Source: Desulfobacterales bacterium CG2_30_60_27
GTDB lineage: Bacteria > Desulfobacterota > Desulfobulbia > Desulfobulbales > CG2-30-60-27
Direction: 5' to 3'
DNA length: 38,936 nucleotides
Assembly: GCA_001873115.1 (NCBI GenBank)
Contig: MNYK01000098.1
Coordinates: 1-38,936 of the forward strand
Shown: piece after piece, positions 1 to 10,414 of the stretch
Numbering within the stretch: position 1 is the stretch's first letter
Layout: each line of letters begins with the position of its first letter
Made by a program: the position numbers and the translations under genes
Notes under the pieces: model-generated
Told to the model about the DNA's origin: nothing
The model's input: the letters and a program-made list of their open reading frames with translations, nothing else
Databases searched by the model: none

Positions 1-52
1 ATGCTTTTCGCGGGTTCGTCCGCGACCGGGCGCAGGATGCGCGGGAGGTCGC

Positions 53-149
53 GGACGCCTCGGAGGCGGGCAGGACGCCCGCCCCCGCATGAGCGAAAAG
101 TATTTTCAGGCCGGGAACGCTTGACTGCCGACACAAGCTGGATAGTTAC
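53..149. repeat. dispersed repeat, copy A (MITE-like, right end)
   Basis: This segment matches 25674-25769 almost throughout and ends in the same 13-mer GCTGGATAGTTAC (137-149). It includes a GC-rich hairpin core around GGCGGGC/GCCCGCC. The matching left terminus GTAACTATCCAGC seen in copy B is not found in positions 1-52, so copy A either starts before the window or has a different left part. It lies just upstream of the zinc-ribbon gene. Confidence 0.75.
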
Positions 150-181
150 CTCTAACTTTTAGATTTTTTTGGGGGGTTTTC

Positions 182-703
182 ATGATTGATCCCGAGCTGC
201 GCTACTGCCCGCAATGCGGCGATGAATATCGCGCCGATATCAGCCATTGCGCTGTCTGCCGCGTGGCCCTCATAAGTGGTCGGCAGCGCCTGCAACAAGA
301 GGAAGAGCATCGGGCCATACTGGAAAATCGCTCGGTTGACATCCGGGAGGGCGAAGAGCTCGTGGTCGTCTATCGCGGCCCCCTGGCGGACATCAAGACG
401 CTCCAGGAGGTGCTTGCCGCTCGGCGGATCGGCTTCCAGGTATCCGGCGACGAGAACTCCTGCGCCAAGAAGGGGTGTAGCCCGGCAATGCTCTATCTCC
501 AAGTGCGGCGGCAGGAGGCGGCCGAGGCCATGCAACTGCTCGATGCGGCCTACCGGAAGGCCACCGGTCTCGATGGCTCGGCCCTGGAGCATACGGACGC
601 GGTCTTTGACCAGAGCCGACAGGAGGCGACCTGTCCAGCCTGCGGTCACTGCTTCTCGACCAATCTCACGACCTGCCCGGACTGCGGCCTCTGTTTCGGC
701 TGA
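182..703 (+). CDS. zinc-ribbon protein with DUF2007-like core, function unknown
   Basis: This 173-aa soluble protein starts at an ATG preceded by a G6 tract at a suitable ribosome-binding distance. The N-terminus carries paired cysteines (CPQC, then CAVC) and the C-terminus two more CxxC pairs (CPAC, CPDC), both typical of zinc ribbons. Between them, residues ~60-130 resemble the DUF2007 'signal transducing' fold: a hydrophobic strand (ELVVVYRG), a helix (LADIKTLQEVL) and a second strand region. No catalytic motif is visible. The gene stands alone, followed by a strong hairpin, and is probably not in an operon with the kinase downstream. A regulatory or adaptor role is only a guess; the metal-binding ends are the well supported part. 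Confidence 0.8.
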   Translation: MIDPELRYCPQCGDEYRADISHCAVCRVALISGRQRLQQEEEHRAILENRSVDIREGEELVVVYRGPLADIKTLQEVLAARRIGFQVSGDENSCAKKGCSPAMLYLQVRRQEAAEAMQLLDAAYRKATGLDGSALEHTDAVFDQSRQEATCPACGHCFSTNLTTCPDCGLCFG

Positions 704-728
704 ACCGGCCGTTCGTGGCCGGTTCAGC
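699..728 (+). terminator. 12-bp perfect hairpin after zinc-ribbon gene
   Basis: GCTGAACCGGCC (699-710) and GGCCGGTTCAGC (717-728) form a perfect 12-bp stem with a 6-nt loop. The stem includes the stop codon of the zinc-ribbon gene (701-703). The nearest T-run (740-745) is about 12 nt beyond the stem, so this is not a textbook intrinsic terminator, but the location fits transcription termination or 3'-end protection. Confidence 0.6.
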
Positions 729-898
729 CTGGTATGCCATTTTTTCGGGCCTGGGGACATTTTAAAGTGGCGGGCGTGGGGCAGGAAAAGTATATTTGCC
801 TGCCTTGACGGCGTTTTATCAATGGCCACGGCTCAATAAAATCTGCCCGGCGACCTTGCGCTGGCCGGGGATGTTGTCTTGCAGCACCATGGAGGAGT

Positions 899-4489
<3,591 letters not shown>

Positions 4490-4495
4490 AAGAGA

Positions 4496-4530
4496 GGTGA
4501 AAGCTGAAAGGTGAAAGCTCAAGGCTGAAC
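4496..4530. repeat. AAAGCTG/AAAGGTG-type heptanucleotide repeat
   Basis: Just after the hybrid kinase stop lies a short run of ~7-nt units (GTGAAAGCTGAAAGGTGAAAG and on). Positions 4502-4528 match 22761-22787 apart from one A/G change. The same family is found at 22744-22790 and, in the opposite sense, at 22861-22900. Confidence 0.8.
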
Positions 4531-4579
4531 GATAGAAAGCGAGACAGGAATATATGCACGGACTAGGTGGGCGCACTGC

Positions 4580-5431
4580 ATGGATGACCTGGAGAACCAG
4601 AACCTGGAGATCAAGTTGCTGCTGGAGGCCATTTTCCAGAAGTACGGCTATGACTTCAGAAATTATTCCATGGCCCACCTGAAGCGCCGGATCAGCCGGC
4701 GGCAACTGCTCGACGGCTTTGCCTCGATCTCCGAGATGACCAACCGGGTCATCTGCGATGCTGATTTTTTCGACCGCCTGCTGCTCGACCTGTCGATCAA
4801 TGTCACGGAGATGTTTCGGGACCCCACCTTTTTCAAGGCCATTCGCCATCAGGTCGTAACCTTTCTCAAGACCTATCCCTTTATCAAGGTGTGGGTGGCG
4901 GGTTGTGCCAGTGGCGAGGAGGTTTACTCCCTGGCTATCCTCTTGCAGGAGGAGGGGATCTATGACCGGGCCCAGATTTATGCCACTGATTTCAACCAGG
5001 TCGTGTTGGAAAAGGCCAGGAAAGGGATTTACGCCATTGACCGGATCAAGGCCTACACGGAAAATTATCAGAAGTCCGGGGGGCAGCGGTCGTTTGCCGA
5101 TTATTACAGCGCCAGGTATGATGCCGTGCTCATGGCCGCAGCCTTGCGGGAACGGGTGGTGTTCGCGGACCACAATTTGGTGACCGACGGGGTCTTCGGG
5201 CAGATGCACATGATTGTCTGCCGTAATGTTATCATCTATTTCGACCGACAATTGCAGAAAAAGGTGGTATGCCTTTTCATGGAAAGCCTCATCGACGGCG
5301 GCTTCCTCTGCATGGGCCAGAAGGAAAGCCTGTCTTTTTCCGAATATTTTGACCAGCTCGTGCTCATTAATGAAAAGGAAAAGATATTTCAGAAAAGATA
5401 TCCGCCGGGCGACCGGAGTCAGAACGAGTGA
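4580..5431 (+). CDS. cheR: CheR-type SAM-dependent protein-glutamate methyltransferase
   Basis: This 283-aa protein has the usual CheR layout: an all-helical N-terminal domain (~res 1-85) with the basic stretch HLKRRISRRQ, then a Rossmann SAM-binding domain. Visible motifs are the SAM loop VAGCASGEEVYS, IYATDFN, and the conserved CRNVIIYF near the C-terminus. CheR transfers methyl groups from SAM to receptor glutamates. The gene sits 90 bp after the hybrid kinase, and its TGA overlaps the GTG start of cheB by 4 nt (GTGA), pointing to translational coupling. With no MCP gene nearby, the substrate is uncertain. The ribosome-binding site upstream of 4580 is weak. Confidence 0.93.
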   Translation: MDDLENQNLEIKLLLEAIFQKYGYDFRNYSMAHLKRRISRRQLLDGFASISEMTNRVICDADFFDRLLLDLSINVTEMFRDPTFFKAIRHQVVTFLKTYPFIKVWVAGCASGEEVYSLAILLQEEGIYDRAQIYATDFNQVVLEKARKGIYAIDRIKAYTENYQKSGGQRSFADYYSARYDAVLMAAALRERVVFADHNLVTDGVFGQMHMIVCRNVIIYFDRQLQKKVVCLFMESLIDGGFLCMGQKESLSFSEYFDQLVLINEKEKIFQKRYPPGDRSQNE

Positions 5432-6057
5432 GCGACAGCGTGCCGTCGGCAGGCCCGCTGCCGCGGCATGGTGCGGGTACCATGCGCTATGAAGCTATGG
5501 TAATGGGGGCTTCGGCCGGCGGCCTGGAGGCCTTGCAGACTATTCTCTCGGCCCTGCCGGCGCATTTCGCCATCCCGGTGCTGATTGTGCAGCACCTGAG
5601 CCCGCAGTCCGAGAATCTTCTGGCCGAGGTGCTCAACCGGCAGTGCCGCATCGTGGTGCAGGAGGCCGAGGAAAAGGAGACGCCCCGGGCCGGCATGGCC
5701 TATATCGCCCCGCCTGATTACCATCTCATGGTGGAGGCGGATCGCACCCTGTCGCTCTCCCGTGAGGAACGGGTGAATTTTTCGCGGCCCTCGATCGATG
5801 TGCTGTTCGAGACCGCGGCCGAGGCCTACGGCGACAAGCTCATCGGCGTCGTGCTGACCGGCGCCAATGCCGACGGCAGCCAGGGGCTGCGGGTCATCAA
5901 GAAATTCGGCGGCACCTGTGTGGTTCAGGATCCTCGTACCGCCGTGGCGGCCCGCATGCCGCAGGCCGCCATCGAGAGTACCAGAGTCGATTACGTCGTG
6001 CCGCTTGTGGAAATCGCCCCCCTGATTGTGGGGCTGCTGGAGGGAAAACATGGTTGA
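5428..6057 (+). CDS. cheB: CheB-type protein-glutamate methylesterase, catalytic domain only
   Basis: This 209-aa protein corresponds only to the C-terminal esterase/deamidase half of CheB (PF01339 type). The catalytic triad is visible: Ser29 in GASAGG, His56 in VQHLSP and Asp149 in GANADG. The N-terminal receiver domain that normally controls CheB is absent. Control may instead come from the receivers of the adjacent kinase or from the response regulator encoded next. The start is the GTG inside the cheR stop (GTGA); an in-frame ATG at 5482 (MRYEAMV) would also leave the fold intact. The 3' end overlaps the next gene by 8 nt. Confidence 0.92.
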   Translation: MSDSVPSAGPLPRHGAGTMRYEAMVMGASAGGLEALQTILSALPAHFAIPVLIVQHLSPQSENLLAEVLNRQCRIVVQEAEEKETPRAGMAYIAPPDYHLMVEADRTLSLSREERVNFSRPSIDVLFETAAEAYGDKLIGVVLTGANADGSQGLRVIKKFGGTCVVQDPRTAVAARMPQAAIESTRVDYVVPLVEIAPLIVGLLEGKHG

Positions 6058-6679
6058 ATCAATCAAGATTCTCGTGGTGGACGATCGGCCGGAAAATCTG
6101 CTCGCCATGGAGGCCCTGCTGGAACAACCAGGCATCGGCATCATCACCGCGGCCTCTGGCCAGGAAGCCTTGCGGCTTATGCTGGAGCACGATTTCGCCC
6201 TGGTGCTGCTCGATGTGCAGATGCCGGAGATGGACGGTTTTGAAACCGCCGCCTTCATGCGGGGCAGTGAGCGGACCAGACGGGTGCCCATTATCTTCGT
6301 CACCGCCATCAGCACGGAGCAGCGGCATGTGTTCAAGGGGTATGAGGCTGGCGCGGTGGATTATCTCACCAAGCCCATTGAGTCGGAGATTCTGCAGAGC
6401 AAGGTCAAAGTCTTCTGCGAGTTGCACCGGCAGGACCAGGTTATCCGGCGGCAACTGCTGGAAATTGAGGAAAAGAACCGGCTCCTGGAGAAACAGCTAG
6501 GCGAGATCAAGACTTTGAGGGGTTTTATCCCCATCTGCAGCGCCTGCAAGAAGATTCGCAACGACCAGGGCTACTGGGAGGCCATCGAGGTCTATATCCG
6601 CAATCATTCCGAGGCCGAGTTCAGCCACGGTCTCTGCCCGGAATGTATCGAGACGCTTTACAAGAAGTATGATAAGTAG
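6050..6679 (+). CDS. response regulator with C-terminal cysteine (CxxC/CxxC) module
   Basis: This is a 209-aa single-receiver protein. The acidic pair is Asp11/Asp12, the phospho-acceptor is Asp55 (LLDVQMPEMDG), the switch Thr lies in FVTAIS and the Lys in LTKPIE. After a coiled-coil linker (~res 125-155) comes a C-terminal module beginning PICSACKKIR, with a YWEAIE segment and a closing CPEC. This module recurs at the ends of many response regulators and sensor proteins and is probably metal-binding. It has no HTH or enzyme output, so signalling is probably by protein contact. The ATG at 6050 overlaps cheB by 8 nt, which favours it over an in-frame upstream TTG/GTG-type start. Confidence 0.92.
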   Translation: MVESIKILVVDDRPENLLAMEALLEQPGIGIITAASGQEALRLMLEHDFALVLLDVQMPEMDGFETAAFMRGSERTRRVPIIFVTAISTEQRHVFKGYEAGAVDYLTKPIESEILQSKVKVFCELHRQDQVIRRQLLEIEEKNRLLEKQLGEIKTLRGFIPICSACKKIRNDQGYWEAIEVYIRNHSEAEFSHGLCPECIETLYKKYDK

Positions 6680-6685
6680 AAACAA

Positions 6686-6736
6686 AGTGGCAAAGGGGCA
6701 AAGGGATTGCCGGAATAACTTTGCCCCTTTGCCACT
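6686..6736. terminator. 18-bp perfect inverted repeat between convergent genes
   Basis: AGTGGCAAAGGGGCAAAG (6686-6703) and its exact complement (6719-6736) flank a 15-nt loop. The hairpin lies between the ends of the response regulator gene (+) and cooC (-), so it probably serves as a bidirectional terminator. Each arm is itself made of repeated GGCAAAG-like units. Confidence 0.7.
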
Positions 6737-6752
6737 CTGTCCCTCTGCCCAT

Positions 6753-7505
6753 TCACTCCAGCAACCGTTTAAGCAGCGTATCGGTCGCCTCCGCCATGAG
6801 GTCGGCCACCCGGTCGATGGCCTGGCCGTCCCTCTCGTTCTTGCGCAGGGCCGGGTTGTCCGGGAAGAAGGCCAAGGGCTCCTCGCCCAGTCCCTCGGTG
6901 AGAAAACGCCGGTCCTCGTCGTCCACCACCAGGTTGCCGACAAAGGACACCTTCTTCAGCCGCACATCCTGGGCAAGTTTTTTGATCCTGAGGGCGGTGC
7001 GCAGGCTGGATTTTGAGGGGATCACCACCACCAGCAGTTGGTCCACGCCGGCCACCGTGCCTCGTCCCAGGTGTTCGACGCCGGCCTCCATGTCGAGGAG
7101 CACGAACTGACTGGGCGCGAGCAACAGTTTGGTAAGCAGCCTTTTAAGCACCGTGTTCTCGGCGCAGGCACAGCCGCCTTCCCCTTCTTGAATGGCGCCC
7201 AGTACCATGAGCCGGATACCGTCCTTTTCCACCATGTAGCGGGCCAGCAGGTCGTCGACCCGGGGATTGATGTTGTAAAAGGGCGAGCCGGGCGTCTTGC
7301 CGGAACGCTCGACCAGCATATTCTTCATCTCCGCGATGGGGACGATGGCGCCCACATCATGCACGCCGATGGTCTGGGCCATGTGCGGGCTGGGGTCGGC
7401 ATCAACGATCAGCACCTCCTTGCCGGCCTCCTTGAGTTTGTGGGCCAGCAGGGCCATGATGGTGGTCTTGCCGACGCCGCCTTTGCCGCTGATCGCAATC
7501 TTCAT
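6753..7505 (-). CDS. cooC: CooC-type nickel-insertion ATPase (CO dehydrogenase maturation factor)
   Basis: This 250-aa SIMIBI-class P-loop ATPase begins with the deviant Walker A motif SGKGGVGKTT (res 6-15), followed by VDADPS and a switch/Walker B-like LLDMEAG. Cys112 and Cys114 (CAC) match the CxC pair that binds metal at the dimer interface in CooC1. The family couples ATP hydrolysis to nickel loading of the C-cluster of carbon monoxide dehydrogenase or CODH/acetyl-CoA synthase. No CODH gene lies in the window, so the client enzyme must be elsewhere. A related CooC-like ATPase for another nickel enzyme is possible. Confidence 0.88.
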   Translation of the reverse strand: MKIAISGKGGVGKTTIMALLAHKLKEAGKEVLIVDADPSPHMAQTIGVHDVGAIVPIAEMKNMLVERSGKTPGSPFYNINPRVDDLLARYMVEKDGIRLMVLGAIQEGEGGCACAENTVLKRLLTKLLLAPSQFVLLDMEAGVEHLGRGTVAGVDQLLVVVIPSKSSLRTALRIKKLAQDVRLKKVSFVGNLVVDDEDRRFLTEGLGEEPLAFFPDNPALRKNERDGQAIDRVADLMAEATDTLLKRLLE

Positions 7506-7836
7506 GGTCTGCTTCCCGTGGTGTGTTTTTAATTTTGATGCAACTTCGCCGGGATTCTGGTAGAAAAATGCCTTTCGATCCCAAGTGTTGTCGGAATCGT
7601 AGGGTGCGCCGTGCTTAGCTATACCTTTTGGGTTGTCATGCGACTATCAAATGTTGCAGTAACTCTAAACACGATTGGCGGAACTGGAAAGCGAAATATG
7701 CTTAGGCAGACAGGCTGTAGTCTTTTAGACTGTTGGAAAGCAGGATGAGTGCTCTTGCGAGGCCCAGCGTCCCTGCATTTTCCGGGTATGACCCAGAGAA
7801 CTAACAGCCTGCGGCCTAAACTCCTGATGTGTCATC
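7506..7836. other. 331-bp intergenic region between divergent cooC and hisH
   Basis: No convincing ORF or RNA gene is seen. It should contain the promoters of cooC (-) and hisH (+). Positions 7601-7614 (AGGGTGCGCCGTGC) are a half copy of the palindromic repeat found complete at 18620-18670; the second arm is missing here. No clear sigma70 box with good spacing was identified. Confidence 0.6.
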
Positions 7837-8475
7837 ATGATCGCCATCATCGACTATAAGGCCGGTAACCTCACCAGCGTGGCGCGGGCCGTGGCCCATC
7901 TGGGCCATGCGGTAGAGATCACCCACGACCTGGCCAGTATCGACCAGGCGGAGAGGATTATTTTTCCCGGGGTCGGCGCCGCCGGTACCGCCATGGCCAA
8001 CCTGCGTGAACTTGGTCTTGACCAGGCCTTGGGACAGGCCTTGCGCCAGGGCAAACCCATCCTGGGTATCTGCCTGGGCACCCAGATCATCTTCTCAGCC
8101 AGCGAGGAGGATGGCGGCACGCCCTGCCTGGGGCTCTTGCCCGGCCGGGTGCGGAAGTTTCCCTCCCCGTTGCTGGCCGACGGCCAGCGCCTGAAGATCC
8201 CTCACATGGGCTGGAACCGCGTCGATTTTCGCGGCGCGCACCCGGTGTTCGCTGGCCTGGACCCGGCCTTTGCATACTACTTTGTGCACTCCTACTATCC
8301 GGAGGTGGAGGCGGGCGCCGAGGAGATCATCGTCGGCACCACGGTGTATGGTTTTCCATTTACCTCGGCGGTGGCCCGGGACAACTTGGTCGCCGTGCAG
8401 TTTCATCCGGAGAAGAGCGGCCCCGGGGGCCTCAGGATTCTGGAGAACTTCTGCGCCTGGAGGCCCTCATGCTGA
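7837..8475 (+). CDS. hisH: imidazole glycerol phosphate synthase, glutaminase subunit
   Basis: This 212-aa class I glutamine amidotransferase hydrolyses glutamine and channels ammonia to HisF for the fifth step of histidine synthesis. The nucleophile is Cys79 in GICLGTQ, and the His/Glu pair lies in VQFHPEKS near the C-terminus. The N-terminal [11 protein letters not shown] and the oxyanion-region PGVG are typical. The gene overlaps hisF by 7 nt, as expected for two subunits of one enzyme. hisA and the other his genes are not adjacent. There is no strong ribosome-binding site before the ATG. Confidence 0.96.
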   Translation: MIAIIDYKAGNLTSVARAVAHLGHAVEITHDLASIDQAERIIFPGVGAAGTAMANLRELGLDQALGQALRQGKPILGICLGTQIIFSASEEDGGTPCLGLLPGRVRKFPSPLLADGQRLKIPHMGWNRVDFRGAHPVFAGLDPAFAYYFVHSYYPEVEAGAEEIIVGTTVYGFPFTSAVARDNLVAVQFHPEKSGPGGLRILENFCAWRPSC

Positions 8476-9248
8476 GCAAGCGCATCATCCCCTGTCTTGA
8501 CGTGCGGGAGGGCAAAACCACCAAGGGGGTGAAATTCAAGAACAACGTTGACATCGGTGATCCGGTGGCCATGGCGCGTTTTTATTACGAGCAGGGCGCC
8601 GACGAGCTGGTGTTCTATGATATCACCGCCTCCAGTGACAAGCGCGCCATCATGATCGATGTGGTGCGCCGCACCGCTGAGGCGATCTTCATCCCTTTTT
8701 CCGTGGGCGGCGGTATCCGCACCGTGGACGACATGCGGGCCGTGCTGCTGGCCGGGGCCGAGAAGGTGAGCGTCAACAGCGCGGCGGTGAAAAATCCGGA
8801 GATCATCCGGCAGGGGGCCGAGGCCTTCGGCGGCCAATGCATCGTCCTGGGCATGGACGTCAAACAGGTCGAGGTCTCCGAGCGCATTCCCTCGGGGTAT
8901 GAGGTCGTCATCAACGGCGGTCGCACCTTCATGGGGATCGACGCCCTGTGGTGGGCCCAGGAGGGCCAGCGGCTGGGCGCTGGCGAGATCTGCCTGAACT
9001 CCATTGACGCCGACGGCACCAAGCAGGGCTATGAGATGCGGCTCACCTCCCTGATCTCGGCCAATGTCTCCATCCCGGTGATCGCCTCGGGCGGGGCCGG
9101 CACCCCGGAACATATCCGCGCCGTGCTTGCCGAGGCCAGCGCCGATGCGGCGCTCATCGCCTCCATGACCCATTTCGGCGAATACACGGTCGGTGGCATC
9201 AAGGACTATCTCCACGAGCACGGCATCCCTGCCAGGATGGCCTGGTGA
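8469..9248 (+). CDS. hisF: imidazole glycerol phosphate synthase, cyclase subunit
   Basis: This 259-aa (beta/alpha)8-barrel enzyme uses ammonia from HisH to convert PRFAR into imidazole glycerol phosphate and AICAR. The first catalytic Asp is in IPCLDV and the second in VLGMDV. Phosphate-binding motifs include [15 protein letters not shown] and [11 protein letters not shown]. The length is normal for the family. It overlaps hisH at the 5' end, and its TGA shares one base with the ATG of the next gene (TGATG), so the three genes are probably translationally coupled. Confidence 0.97.
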   Translation: MLSKRIIPCLDVREGKTTKGVKFKNNVDIGDPVAMARFYYEQGADELVFYDITASSDKRAIMIDVVRRTAEAIFIPFSVGGGIRTVDDMRAVLLAGAEKVSVNSAAVKNPEIIRQGAEAFGGQCIVLGMDVKQVEVSERIPSGYEVVINGGRTFMGIDALWWAQEGQRLGAGEICLNSIDADGTKQGYEMRLTSLISANVSIPVIASGGAGTPEHIRAVLAEASADAALIASMTHFGEYTVGGIKDYLHEHGIPARMAW

Positions 9249-10414
9249 TGGTCACCCTGGGTATCGAGAGGCTGGTGAGCGCGCCGCCGGCCTGGCTTAG
9301 GGGACAGAGGCTGGGGCTTCTGTGCAGCCAGGCCTCCACCGACCGGCAATTCCGGCACAGCCGTGACTTGATCCAGCAGGCCTTTCCCGGCCAGCTCACC
9401 TGTCTGCTGGCGCCGCAGCACGGTTTTTTTGCCGAAAAGCAGGACAACATGGTGGAGTCGGCGCACGGGGTTGACCCGGTCACCGGCCTGCCGGTCTTCA
9501 GTCTTTACGGCGTCACCCGCCGGCCCGACCGCGCCATGCTGGACCTTTTCGACGTGCTCCTGGTGGATCTGGTGGATGTCGGCACCCGGGTGTACACCTT
9601 CTTCTCAACCCTGGGCTACTGTCTGGAAGAGGCGGCCAGGCTGGGCAAGCAGGTGGTGGTGTTGGACCGCCCCAACCCCATTGGTGGCGTCGCGGTGGAG
9701 GGCAATATGCTGGTTGGGGCATGCGCCTCCTTTGTCGGGTTGTACCCTTTGCCCATGCGCCATGGCCTGACCTTTGGCGAACTGGCCCGCTTTGCCAACG
9801 AGGAGTTCGCCCTGGGCGCCGATCTCACCGTGGTGCCGATGGCCGGCTGGCAGCGGCCCATGTTGTTTGCCGATACCGGTCTGCCCTGGATCTTCCCATC
9901 GCCCAATATGCCCACTCCCGGCACCGCCCTGGTCTACCCCGGCCAGGTGGTCTGGGAGGGCACCAACCTCTCGGAAGGCCGCGGTACCACCTTGCCATTC
10001 GAGCTGTTCGGCGCCCCCTTTGTGGAGCCGGCGGCACTGCTCGCCGCCCTGGCCGATCTACCCTTGCCCGGTTGTGTGCTCAGGCCCCTGACCTTCGAGC
10101 CCTTGGCCCAGAAATGGGCGGGACAAGCCTGCCGGGGCTTCCAACTGCATGTGACCGACCCGGCCAGCTTCCTGCCCTACCGCACCACCCTCGCCCTGCT
10201 CCAGGCGATCATGCGGCTCTATCCCGAGGATTTTCAGTATAAACCGCCACCCTACGAGTATGAGTACCAGCGCTTACCGCTGGATCTGCTCATCGGCGAC
10301 AGCCAACTGCGCCAGTCCCTGGCAGCCGGCGATGACCTTCTCCAACTGGAACGGCGGTGGCAGCCGGGCCTGGCCGCGTTCGCCGAATTACGGCGTCAAT
10401 ATTTCCTGTACTAG
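9248..10414 (+). CDS. DUF1343 / NamZ-family exo-beta-N-acetylmuramidase
   Basis: This 388-aa protein belongs to the DUF1343 family, whose characterised member NamZ releases terminal N-acetylmuramic acid during peptidoglycan recycling. Recognisable segments include LAPQHGFFAEKQD, VDLVDVGTRVYTF, VLDRPNPIGG, FPSPNMPTP and the conserved WEGTNLSEGRGT. No signal peptide is obvious, so the protein may be cytoplasmic, or its export signal is not visible. The ATG at 9248 overlaps the hisF stop; an overlapping GTG one codon earlier is also possible. The 3' end overlaps the convergent pabB-pabC gene by 4 nt at CTAG. Confidence 0.9.
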   Translation: MVTLGIERLVSAPPAWLRGQRLGLLCSQASTDRQFRHSRDLIQQAFPGQLTCLLAPQHGFFAEKQDNMVESAHGVDPVTGLPVFSLYGVTRRPDRAMLDLFDVLLVDLVDVGTRVYTFFSTLGYCLEEAARLGKQVVVLDRPNPIGGVAVEGNMLVGACASFVGLYPLPMRHGLTFGELARFANEEFALGADLTVVPMAGWQRPMLFADTGLPWIFPSPNMPTPGTALVYPGQVVWEGTNLSEGRGTTLPFELFGAPFVEPAALLAALADLPLPGCVLRPLTFEPLAQKWAGQACRGFQLHVTDPASFLPYRTTLALLQAIMRLYPEDFQYKPPPYEYEYQRLPLDLLIGDSQLRQSLAAGDDLLQLERRWQPGLAAFAELRRQYFLY

